A stretch of 64,000 nt of DNA from CAZRCZ01 sp964598765. Lineage in GTDB: Bacteria; Sumerlaeota; Sumerlaeia; MVZB01; JAJFLK01. The notes under the pieces were generated by a model. The model was not told the origin of the DNA, did no database searches, and worked only from the letters and a program-made list of their open reading frames with translations. The position numbers and the translations under genes were made by a program. The stretch spans positions 1 through 64,000 of the forward strand of contig CAZRCZ010000006.1 in the NCBI GenBank assembly GCA_964598765.1, written 5' to 3'. Below, piece after piece: positions 33,849 to 41,850 of the stretch; positions within the stretch are counted from its first letter, which is position 1, and each line of letters starts with the position of its first letter.

Positions 33849-34832
33849 TCAATTCATCGGCCCGACGACCACTTTCCCCATCGGTCCCTTGGACAGATGC
33901 GCGAACGCCTCCTGAACCTGCTCCAACGGAAAAACGCGATCCACGGGAGGACGCTTGCCCGATTTGTTGAGCGTCTCGACGATTTTCGCCCACGCCCCCT
34001 GCGATTGCGCCGGAGTGTAATCGCCGACGGCGATCCCGATGATGTGAATCCGCTTGAACATGAACGAGCCGATCACGATGTCCGAATTCAATCCCGCGAG
34101 CAAACCCATCACGCAAATACGTCCCCGGTGGCCGGTCATGTTGATGCTCTTTTGAAGGAACGGTCCGGCGAGATTTTCGACGACGATGTCGGCGCGTCCG
34201 CCCCCCAATCCTTCCGTGACGCGCTTGACGATTTCCGGATCGCCCGTGTCGTAAACCAGATCTGCTCCCATCTCTTTCAGCTTTTTGCGTTTTTCTTCGC
34301 TCCGCGAAAGCGCGACGACTTTGGCTCCCAAACCCTTGGCCAACAACACCGCCGCCGTGCCGACGCCGCCGGAGGCTCCGGTGACCAAAACCGTTTTGCC
34401 CGGCGCGCAAAGACCCTCGTCCACGAGCGCCTGCCACGCGGTCAATTGCACGAGGGGTCCTGCGGCTCCTTCTTGCGACGTCCATCCCGCCGGCAGGGGC
34501 GTGAGCGATTCCTCCGGAACGGCGACGAACTGCGCCAGCGTTCCCTCGCGCGTGACGCCGATCTCGCTCCGCAAAATCACGACGCGATCCCCCTTCTTGA
34601 ATCGTCCGTTCTTGGCCGGGGTCTCGATGGTCCCGCATCCGTCGCGCCCGACGGCAAACGGCGGTTTGCCCGGGCGCGGATATTGCCCCATGACCAAGAA
34701 CTTATCGGCGGGATTCAACGCGGCGTATTCGAGTTTGACGAGCGCATCTCCCTCGCCCGACGCGGGAACGGGAATTTCCTCCAGCTTGAGATTTTCAATT
34801 TTGCCGAATTCGCGGAATCGCCAAGATTTCAT
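33849..34832 (-). CDS. zinc-independent medium-chain dehydrogenase (quinone oxidoreductase-like)
   Basis: The 327-residue protein belongs to the MDR superfamily: EEIPVPASGEGDALVKLEYA, an ALNPADKFLVMGQYP segment, and the NADPH-binding Rossmann motif VLVTGASGGVGTAAVLLAKG followed by GAKVVALSRSEEK. No cluster of zinc ligands is seen, which points to the quinone reductase/zeta-crystallin or enoyl reductase branch. It is cytoplasmic. It stands alone with 263 bases of gene-free DNA upstream that contain a CGCAGG/CCTGCG palindrome near 34975-34995. Confidence 0.9.
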   Translation of the reverse strand: MKSWRFREFGKIENLKLEEIPVPASGEGDALVKLEYAALNPADKFLVMGQYPRPGKPPFAVGRDGCGTIETPAKNGRFKKGDRVVILRSEIGVTREGTLAQFVAVPEESLTPLPAGWTSQEGAAGPLVQLTAWQALVDEGLCAPGKTVLVTGASGGVGTAAVLLAKGLGAKVVALSRSEEKRKKLKEMGADLVYDTGDPEIVKRVTEGLGGGRADIVVENLAGPFLQKSINMTGHRGRICVMGLLAGLNSDIVIGSFMFKRIHIIGIAVGDYTPAQSQGAWAKIVETLNKSGKRPPVDRVFPLEQVQEAFAHLSKGPMGKVVVGPMN

Positions 34833-35095
34833 GATCGTTCCTTTCTTAAATTGCGGATTGCTGACTTTAGTGCGCGGATCCCGATTTGGAAAGCAGTTCC
34901 TTATGTGTCGTTTGAATTTTCATCCGGGGGGCGCAGTCAACATCCCTGCGAATCCTACAAAGCGGAGAGTAAGCCCGCAGGCGAAACACCTGCGCCGGGA
35001 GGACCCTTCCAGCATCTCCAATGGCCGCGAACACTGCGCGGAATTGGAGACGATACAAACAGCCGCGAACGGACGCAAAAGGCGCGAAGCAAACC

Positions 35096-36415
35096 CTACG
35101 GAAACTTGCTGTCGTATTTGAGCGCGTCCTCGCCGTCGCGTTGGGCGGAGGCGAGCGCCTTGTCGGGAGTCTGAAAGCCCATGAGGGCGCTCGCGAATTC
35201 ATTGCCGACGTCGGTCCGCCACGATTCCCAAAAATCGGGTTTCGGCTCGAACGCGCCATGTTCAATCTCCGCGATCACGGCGCGGTGATTGGGGTGATCC
35301 TTCAAATAATCGCGAAACGCCGGAACGTCGAGCGCGGAACGGCGAACGGAGCAGTATCCCGTTTGCATCGCCCACGCGGCAGAGCGTTCCGGTTGCAGGA
35401 TGAACTTTAGAAAATCCCACGCGGCGGCGCGAACTTCCGGGGGATTGTCGGCGAGGATGCCGATGTTCATTCCTTGAAAAAGCGTCTTGCGATTTGAAAT
35501 ATTCCCAGCAGGCGAATCGCCTTCCGGCGGAGGGAGAGGAACGGCTCGCCACTCGAATTTTCCCGCGACGAATTTGTCGTTGAACGGAAACGCGGCGGAG
35601 GAATGAACAAACATTCCGAGCCGCCCCGTGCCGAAGAGCGTCGCCGGATAATTGGAATCCACCAAAGCCGCCTTGTCTTGGTGAATGAGGCCGCAAAGGA
35701 ACTTCAAGGTTTGATCCGCGGTAGGCGATTGCATGAGGGGCCGGCGCTCCGCGTCCAGAAATTCTCCTCCCGCGCTGAAATAGAACGTCGTGAATGCCTC
35801 CAGTTGCGGACGGACCAACATTCCCCAGCAGGGCTGGCCGTCGTCCGATTTCAATTGCGAGATCGCCCGCGCCGCGCGGCGTAGCTCCTGCCAGCTTTGT
35901 GGCGCCGCGTCAATTCCCGCGCGTTTGAACAGATTGACATTATATTGAAGCAGAAACGCGCTTTTGTTGAAGGGAAGCGTAACCAGCGTTTTTCCCCAAC
36001 GGTTGTCTTCAAGGAACGCGGGGAAAAAATCGGCGAGTTCCTCCGGCGAATATCCGTTGGGACCGTCCAAATAATTTTGCACGGAATCCAACCGTCCGCG
36101 ATCATAAAGCCGCGTCGTCCAGCTTTCGAACATCTGCGCCATCGCGGGGGGATGGCGCGAGGTGACCGCGGCGATCAGTTTTTGATAAAGATTCCCGTAA
36201 AGCCCCTGAAAGACCGGCTCGACTTTCACTCCGGGATGCGAAGCCATGTAATCGTCCGCAAACTTCCGGAGCAATTCCTGATGCCCCCGATCCCCCATCG
36301 CGTGCCAAAACTGAACTTTGATTTCCTGCTTGGAATGATCGAGCATCGTTTTCCGGTCGCAGGAGAATAATAAAATCCAGACGAAGCAGAAGAAAAGACC
36401 CGAAATGTTTCGCAT
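35096..36415 (-). CDS. ABC sugar-type solute-binding lipoprotein, orphan
   Basis: From the ATG at 36415 the protein has a lipoprotein signal (LFFCFVWILLFSC, lipobox LFSC). The body is a family 1 extracellular binding protein: VQFWHAMGDRGHQELLRKFA, HPGVKVEPVFQGLYGN, VTLPFNKSAFLLQYNVNLFK and AWDFLKFILQPERSAAWAM. UgpB/MalE-like members bind oligosaccharides or glycerol phosphodiesters. No permease or ATPase genes lie next to it, which is unusual. The frame upstream of 36415 overlaps the DUF2157 gene stop, so the two may be co-transcribed. Confidence 0.88.
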   Translation of the reverse strand: MRNISGLFFCFVWILLFSCDRKTMLDHSKQEIKVQFWHAMGDRGHQELLRKFADDYMASHPGVKVEPVFQGLYGNLYQKLIAAVTSRHPPAMAQMFESWTTRLYDRGRLDSVQNYLDGPNGYSPEELADFFPAFLEDNRWGKTLVTLPFNKSAFLLQYNVNLFKRAGIDAAPQSWQELRRAARAISQLKSDDGQPCWGMLVRPQLEAFTTFYFSAGGEFLDAERRPLMQSPTADQTLKFLCGLIHQDKAALVDSNYPATLFGTGRLGMFVHSSAAFPFNDKFVAGKFEWRAVPLPPPEGDSPAGNISNRKTLFQGMNIGILADNPPEVRAAAWDFLKFILQPERSAAWAMQTGYCSVRRSALDVPAFRDYLKDHPNHRAVIAEIEHGAFEPKPDFWESWRTDVGNEFASALMGFQTPDKALASAQRDGEDALKYDSKFP

Positions 36416-36447
36416 GGTCGCGGCCCGATACATGGTTCCGAAGACGC

Positions 36448-37332
36448 TCAAGAAGGGGGTTGATCCGCGCCGGAAGAAGATTCGGGAAAAGAATTTCCGG
36501 TCTTGCGGCGGCGTTCATTCATGAGTTTGTTCATCTTCATCAGTCCCCAAGCGGACACGAGAAGCAACACCCCGCCGAACAGTAAGGTCGCCGGATCGGC
36601 TCCCAAATGCTCGAAGTATTGGGTGTAAAAATGAATGCCGCCGAAAACAGCCACGATATTTAGCATGGCTTGACGGTTCATTCGCGTCGCGACCACCGCC
36701 CCGCCGGCCAAAGCAAAGGCCCACGCCACGGAGAAAAGCTCCGGGGATACGGTCGGATGAGAGCGCCAAAAGTCCGCATCCCTCCCTCCGCCCCAAAGCG
36801 AACCGACCCAAAATCCCATGTTGCAAAAGAACAAGCATGCGCGTGAAAAAATCACGCAAGGACGCTCGTAGCGTCGGGGGAGTTTCCCCTTTTCCGCGGT
36901 GAGCCAGAGTCCTGCCGCGGACAGGGCGCCGAAGACCAAAACCGTAATGACGGGACTGGGCACGCTCAACTCATAAGTCGCATGCCAGTAGCTTGTCGAG
37001 GAGCCGATGAAACCGAAGATGGCAAGCGCCGCGGAGCTTGCAAGAAACCCTGAGTTTAAAATGAATCCCAACGCCCCGCAAAGAGCGATCAGAAGCAGAT
37101 GGCCGTTGGGCGTGGCGAAAATCAATCGGAAGAATTCCCGAAACAGCGATTGAATGGAATTGGGAAGCAGAAGGAAAGAGGCAATCGCCACCGCGATCGC
37201 GCCGAAGACGAAGATGATTCTCACGGCCAGCGCGCCTGTTCCGCGATGGGCAAAGCCCTTCAACCGAAGGCATTCTTCGGGCGTGATTTTTCCTTCGGCG
37301 CACAATTGATCCAGATCAAGGGCGTATTTCAT
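36448..37332 (-). CDS. DUF2157-type membrane protein
   Basis: The 294-residue protein starts with a short soluble segment (LDQLCAEGKITPEECLRLKG) typical of DUF2157 proteins and has about eight membrane helices, ending in a polar tail. DUF2157 function is not known. The downstream gene for a binding lipoprotein begins 32 bases after its stop, so the two may share a transcript. The 228-base gap to the divergent desaturase gene has no other gene. Confidence 0.7.
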   Translation of the reverse strand: MKYALDLDQLCAEGKITPEECLRLKGFAHRGTGALAVRIIFVFGAIAVAIASFLLLPNSIQSLFREFFRLIFATPNGHLLLIALCGALGFILNSGFLASSAALAIFGFIGSSTSYWHATYELSVPSPVITVLVFGALSAAGLWLTAEKGKLPRRYERPCVIFSRACLFFCNMGFWVGSLWGGGRDADFWRSHPTVSPELFSVAWAFALAGGAVVATRMNRQAMLNIVAVFGGIHFYTQYFEHLGADPATLLFGGVLLLVSAWGLMKMNKLMNERRRKTGNSFPESSSGADQPPS

Positions 37333-37560
37333 CGCGGCTCCTTTGACTTATCGCGGCAAATATAGGAGGGTCGTGATCGGAATGACAGCGATTTTTGGAC
37401 GGCGGGAAAAGCTTGCCGTTGCTTGGACGTTCGAGTAGGATCGAAGTGGGTTGCGTGTGCTTCGGCATTCTTCGGATCGGCTTCAAATTCCCCGGCATGC
37501 TCATGTCCGCGTGGATTGAAAGGAGCGACGCGGCTACTTTTGTTCCCACGGGAGAAGACC

Positions 37561-38181
37561 TTGATTAACTTTATCCTCATCGCCTCCGCCGCGTTCGCCG
37601 TGACGTTTGTTTACAGCAGTTTTTTCGAATGGGCATTGCACAAATACATCATGCACATGGATCGGTTCATGAAGTATCCCTACCGGACCCATCAGCTTGA
37701 GCATCATGAGATTTTTAAGGCCGACGGCACCTATTTTCTTCATGACGAAAAGGATCTGTCCCACGTCACCTTCGCGTGGTGGAACGCGCCGTTGCTGTTT
37801 TCCCTCCATGCTCCGTTTCTCACCCTTGCCTATTTCTTTGCCGGAGGATGGGGCACCGTGCTGGGCGCGTCGGCGGCTCTGTTGTCCTACTATGGTCTTT
37901 ATGAATACTTTCACTATTGCATGCATGTACCGAGCAATCGGTTTTTCGAGCGAACGCGCTTGTTTCAGTTCGTTCAGACCCACCATCGGCTTCACCATGT
38001 CCACTACATGAAAAACCTCAACGTTGTTTTCCCGATCGCCGACACGATCCTGCGAACTCGCGTTTCGTTGAAGGACGCCGAGCTGTTCAACAAGCTCGAG
38101 AGCGTCCGGATCAGACGGCAGGAACGCACGGCGCTGTCTCCCGAGAAGGCAATTCTTCCAACCGGAGTTCCGGCGGAATAA
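37561..38181 (+). CDS. fatty acid hydroxylase/sterol desaturase family protein
   Basis: The likely start is TTG at 37561 with GGGAG seven bases upstream. An ATG in frame at 37423 would add 46 residues with no family likeness. The 206-residue membrane enzyme has the histidine clusters that hold a di-iron centre: HKYIMH, HQLEHHEIF, HYCMH and HHRLHHVHYM. Members hydroxylate or desaturate lipid tails. It begins a run with the RfaE2-like gene 20 bases downstream and the phosphatase gene after that. Confidence 0.85.
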   Translation: MINFILIASAAFAVTFVYSSFFEWALHKYIMHMDRFMKYPYRTHQLEHHEIFKADGTYFLHDEKDLSHVTFAWWNAPLLFSLHAPFLTLAYFFAGGWGTVLGASAALLSYYGLYEYFHYCMHVPSNRFFERTRLFQFVQTHHRLHHVHYMKNLNVVFPIADTILRTRVSLKDAELFNKLESVRIRRQERTALSPEKAILPTGVPAE

Positions 38182-38201
38182 GGGAATCGCCGTCGCCGAG
38201 T

Positions 38202-38693
38202 GTGATTCGCGCCGAACAAAAGATTCTTGACCGCGCCCCGCTGGCCGCGCGATTAGACGACCTTCGAAAGGCGGGGAAAAAAATCGTCTTCACCAACGGC
38301 TGTTTCGATCTGATTCACGTCGGCCACCTGCGTTATCTCGGGGCGGCGCGCCGATTGGGAGATTGCCTTGTCGTCGCGATCAACGGAGACGATTCGCTCC
38401 GGCGGCTCAAAGGGTCGACCCGTCCCATTCTTCCCGCCGAACAACGCAAGCGCGTTTTGGCGGGATTGGCCTGCGTGGATTTCGTCACCGAATTTGACGA
38501 AGACACGCCGCACAATCTTTTGCGCCTCTTTCGCCCCGACGTTTTGGCCAAGGGGGCCAATTATCCCGTCGAAGGAGTTGTCGGACGCGAGGTGGTTTGG
38601 GAATATGGAGGGGAGGTCAAGACCGTCGAGTTGACCGAGGGTCAATCCACAACCAACCTGATCGCCAAGGTCTTGGAAAGGAAGACAAAATGA
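38202..38693 (+). CDS. rfaE2: D-glycero-beta-D-manno-heptose-1-phosphate adenylyltransferase
   Basis: This makes ADP-heptose for the LPS inner core. The GTG at 38202 gives 163 residues. The frame reaches back into the previous gene without family likeness. Signatures are FTNGCFDLIHVGHLRYLG (the HxGH nucleotidyltransferase motif), INGDDSLRRLKG and TEGQSTTNLIAKV. It is the stand-alone form, not fused to the kinase as in HldE. Its presence is the main hint for a heptose-containing LPS in this organism. It overlaps the next gene by four bases (ATGA). Confidence 0.93.
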   Translation: MIRAEQKILDRAPLAARLDDLRKAGKKIVFTNGCFDLIHVGHLRYLGAARRLGDCLVVAINGDDSLRRLKGSTRPILPAEQRKRVLAGLACVDFVTEFDEDTPHNLLRLFRPDVLAKGANYPVEGVVGREVVWEYGGEVKTVELTEGQSTTNLIAKVLERKTK

Positions 38694-40366
38694 TGAAGCG
38701 TTTTTCGAATCACCTCTTTTCGGGTTTTATCGGGTTGTCGCTGTTCATGGTTTCTCCGGTTCGCGGAGAAATCTCACGCAAACCCTACATTCAGAACGTC
38801 CAGAAAACTTCCGCCTTCATTTTTTGGGAAAGCGACCAAGCCGGAGAACCGAAGGTGCGGTTCGGTCCGAACGAAAAAGCCGAACGAACCGTTCAGGCGC
38901 AACCGGTCCAACTCGAAGCGCCCAAACCGCAAGGCGATGCCACGCAAACCTCCGTCGGACCCAAGCCCGAAACGTTCCCTCCGCCGACGGCTCACGTCTA
39001 TAAGGCCAAGCTGGAGGGATTGATTCCGGGACAGGATGTTTATTACCAAGTCGAGGACGCCGGACAATGGACGCCGGTTCAGCATTTCCGAACAATGCCC
39101 GATCAAGCGGAAAAATTCCGTTTTGTCGTCTATGGCGACACCCGCACCTTCCCCGACGCGCACACGGCCGTCGCCGGACAGATTCTCAAGGCGCAACCCG
39201 ATTTCATCATCCACACCGGCGATCTGGTCGCGGCCGGTCAGGATTATCGCCAGTGGACCCAGCAATTCTTTCATCCGATGGAACAAGTGCTCGATCACGT
39301 TCCGCTCTGGCCGACGCCGGGCAATCATGAAGGGGACGGAGCAAATTATCGTCACCTTTTTGATTTTCCCTCTCCACCCACTCCGGCGGGGCAAATTCCC
39401 CAACCCGCCGAGTTCAATTACTCCTTCGATTACGGTTTCGCCCATTTTTCCTCGATCAACAGCGTCGGAATGTCGCCCGAGCAGGACGCCGAATGGCTCG
39501 ACCATGACTTATCGGCGAGCAAGGCGAAGTGGAAATTCGTTTATTACCACTATCCGACCTACAACGCGGGCGGGCACGGCTCGGCGTGGGGACGGGGCGT
39601 GATGACGCCGATTTTTCGCAAGCATCACGTTGACGTTGTTTTCACCGGCCACTCGCATCTTTACGAGCGAACCAAGCCGATCAAGTCCGGTTATCCCGAC
39701 AACCCTTGGCCGGTACTTTACGTCGTCACCGGCGGCGGCGGCGCCCCGCTTTACGAGTTGAAGGAAGCCGACTACCTTGCCAAGTCCGTCAAGGCGTGGC
39801 ACGCGATGGTGGTTGATCTCGACGGCGACCGCCTCGCCTGCCGGGTGATTTCCAATCAGGGTGAGGAAATTGATTCCTTCACGCTCGACAAGTCGCCCGC
39901 AACATTCAAAGCCTACGCCGATTCGGCGATCATCGAGGAATTGACCGATCTGAAAGATTTGTGGACCGCCGCGCTGGAAAAACCGGCGCCGCAAGCCAAC
40001 GCGGGGGAGACCGTCACGGCCACGTTTCCGTTTGCGAATCGGCTTTTCCGCGAGCCGATTCAAGTCTCGGTGAAGGTTGAAAGGGGGGAGTGGGTCAAAA
40101 GTGTCGGACCGGAATCGGTCAACTTGACGCTCGCCCCCGGAGAGGAGAAAACTCTCGAATTCAAGGTGACGCCGACGATCAACACCGCGCCGAGCGTCAA
40201 GCTGGCCGAAGCGGACCCGAAAATGGCGGAACAATTCAAGGCCGCGAGCAAACCGGCCCCCGGAGGGGGCAGAGCGGTCCCGCTCGTCCGCTTGGTCCTC
40301 CATTACCAGACGGCTTTCGGCCAGGGAGACCTTGTCGTCCCGGCTTTGCTCATTCGGGGAATCTAG
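38690..40366 (+). CDS. secreted purple-acid-phosphatase-like metallophosphoesterase
   Basis: The 558-residue protein has a signal peptide (SGFIGLSLFMVSPVRGEI) and an N-terminal fibronectin-like domain with PYIQNVQKTSAFIFWES and GLIPGQDVYYQVE. The calcineurin-like catalytic domain follows: VVYGDTR, IIHTGDLVAAG, TPGNHEGDG, FVYYHYPTYN and VFTGHSHLYER. These provide the Asp, Asn and His ligands of the two-metal site. A C-terminal beta-rich tail (residues ~420-558) follows. It is probably periplasmic and frees phosphate from organic esters. It is coupled to the RfaE2-like gene upstream. Confidence 0.9.
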   Translation: MMKRFSNHLFSGFIGLSLFMVSPVRGEISRKPYIQNVQKTSAFIFWESDQAGEPKVRFGPNEKAERTVQAQPVQLEAPKPQGDATQTSVGPKPETFPPPTAHVYKAKLEGLIPGQDVYYQVEDAGQWTPVQHFRTMPDQAEKFRFVVYGDTRTFPDAHTAVAGQILKAQPDFIIHTGDLVAAGQDYRQWTQQFFHPMEQVLDHVPLWPTPGNHEGDGANYRHLFDFPSPPTPAGQIPQPAEFNYSFDYGFAHFSSINSVGMSPEQDAEWLDHDLSASKAKWKFVYYHYPTYNAGGHGSAWGRGVMTPIFRKHHVDVVFTGHSHLYERTKPIKSGYPDNPWPVLYVVTGGGGAPLYELKEADYLAKSVKAWHAMVVDLDGDRLACRVISNQGEEIDSFTLDKSPATFKAYADSAIIEELTDLKDLWTAALEKPAPQANAGETVTATFPFANRLFREPIQVSVKVERGEWVKSVGPESVNLTLAPGEEKTLEFKVTPTINTAPSVKLAEADPKMAEQFKAASKPAPGGGRAVPLVRLVLHYQTAFGQGDLVVPALLIRGI

Positions 40367-40435
40367 GGCCGAAGGATCGAACCGCGCGGAAGTTATCTCT
40401 CGGGGGATTTCATCTGCTGAATCACCGCCTGCGGA

Positions 40436-41638
40436 TTATTGCCCCAACACCTTCACGAACTCAAACCGCCCGTTCTTCACGACGTTCCCGCTCATGGTTT
40501 TGACGCTCGTGTCGCCGTTGGCGTCGAAGGACCACTTGCCCAGCGCGCCGTCGTAGTCCTTGGTCGCGGCGACGGCGGAGCGGATCGCCTCGCGGTCCTT
40601 TTTGCCCGCGCGTTTGATCGCCTCCATGACCACCTTGGCGGATTCATAGCCGTAAACCGCGTAGCCCTCCGGCTCCGCGTTGAATTTCTTTTTGTAGTTT
40701 TCGTAAAACTCTTTCCCCTTGCCGACGAGTTTGTTGGCCGGGACGCCGCCGAAGGTGATATAGACCCGTCCTTCGACGTTTTCCTTGCCCGCCGCCTCGA
40801 TGAAGGCGTTCTCGAAGCAACCGTCCGGAACCATGAACTTGACGTTCAGCCCGCCGGCGACCAAATCCTTGGCGATCTGGCCGGCGTTGGTCTGCGTAGT
40901 CCCGCCGAAATAGACCAAATCGGGATTCTTCTGGCGGATTTTGGTGACGAGCGATTTGTAATTGGAAGCCTTGGGATCAATTCCCTCGTAGCCCACGACT
41001 TTGATGCCGATTTTCGGAGCCTCCACCTTGAAAATATCGGCAATCCCCTTGCCGTAAACCTCGCGGTCGTGAAGCACGAACGCCGACTTCGACCCCATCT
41101 CCTTTGCCCACTGCGCCGCGACGGCTCCTTGAATGTCGTCGGCGGGAACGACGCGGAAATAGTTCACCTTGCCGGTCGGGCGATAGACCATCGGCTCGTT
41201 CGGCTCTCCCTTGCCCGGTTTGGTCAGACCCGTCGCCGTGTTGGCCGGGCTGACCATGACCAATCCGGCGGTGTTGAGTTTGGGCATGGAAATTTTCGCC
41301 GCGCCGGAATTGTAGGTTCCAATGTAGGCCATGACGTCGGCGTCCTTGATGGCCTTGTCGGCGTTGGCGGCTTCGACGGCGGGGTCCCATTGGCCGCGCT
41401 GGGGCGAGGCGTCGTCCCAATCCTCGTAGGCGACTTGAAAATCGCCGATCTTGCCGCCGTATTCGTCAATCGCCATGCGGATGCCGTTGACGACGGTGGT
41501 GGATTGCGCGTTGGCGCTTCCGGTGCGCGGAAGGCTGGAGACGATCTTGATCGTTTCTCCCGCGCGGACAAGTTGCGGCGACCACAGGGCCGCTCCCGTC
41601 AGCGCGGACAGGATGAAAAATCTGCGAATGAATTTCAT
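40436..41638 (-). CDS. branched-chain amino acid-type (LivK-like) solute-binding protein, orphan
   Basis: The 400-residue periplasmic protein has a Sec signal (FFILSALTGAALWSPQLVRA) and the family pattern TIKIVSSLPRTGSANAQS, VNGIRMAIDEYGGKIGDF, VMAYIGTYNSGAAKISMPKL and FRVVPADDIQG. Members bind leucine-type amino acids, amides or other small ligands. No livHMGF transporter genes are beside it, so it must use a transporter encoded elsewhere or serve as a sensor. It converges with the phosphatase gene; the gap of 69 bases has no clear terminator. Confidence 0.9.
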   Translation of the reverse strand: MKFIRRFFILSALTGAALWSPQLVRAGETIKIVSSLPRTGSANAQSTTVVNGIRMAIDEYGGKIGDFQVAYEDWDDASPQRGQWDPAVEAANADKAIKDADVMAYIGTYNSGAAKISMPKLNTAGLVMVSPANTATGLTKPGKGEPNEPMVYRPTGKVNYFRVVPADDIQGAVAAQWAKEMGSKSAFVLHDREVYGKGIADIFKVEAPKIGIKVVGYEGIDPKASNYKSLVTKIRQKNPDLVYFGGTTQTNAGQIAKDLVAGGLNVKFMVPDGCFENAFIEAAGKENVEGRVYITFGGVPANKLVGKGKEFYENYKKKFNAEPEGYAVYGYESAKVVMEAIKRAGKKDREAIRSAVAATKDYDGALGKWSFDANGDTSVKTMSGNVVKNGRFEFVKVLGQ

Positions 41639-41850
41639 GGCGGTTCCTCCTTCGGACCCAAATTAGGGGACATTATCGCGGGGCGGAAAATTTCCGTCAA
41701 CGCGGAATCAGGTTCAGGCTACGCCCGGGGGGTCCCGTGTCAAGTCCGGTTTGGGAGCGCGGCGTCCGGCCGAAGCGCTTCGCGTCAAGCCCCCGCCGAT
41801 GAGAGGCGCCGTTCGGATTCTTGTGGAAGAAAACTGTTTCTCAGGCTTGA

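Noticed and set aside
33768..35174. 468-codon plus-strand frame
   Set aside because: Antisense of the oxidoreductase gene and repeats.
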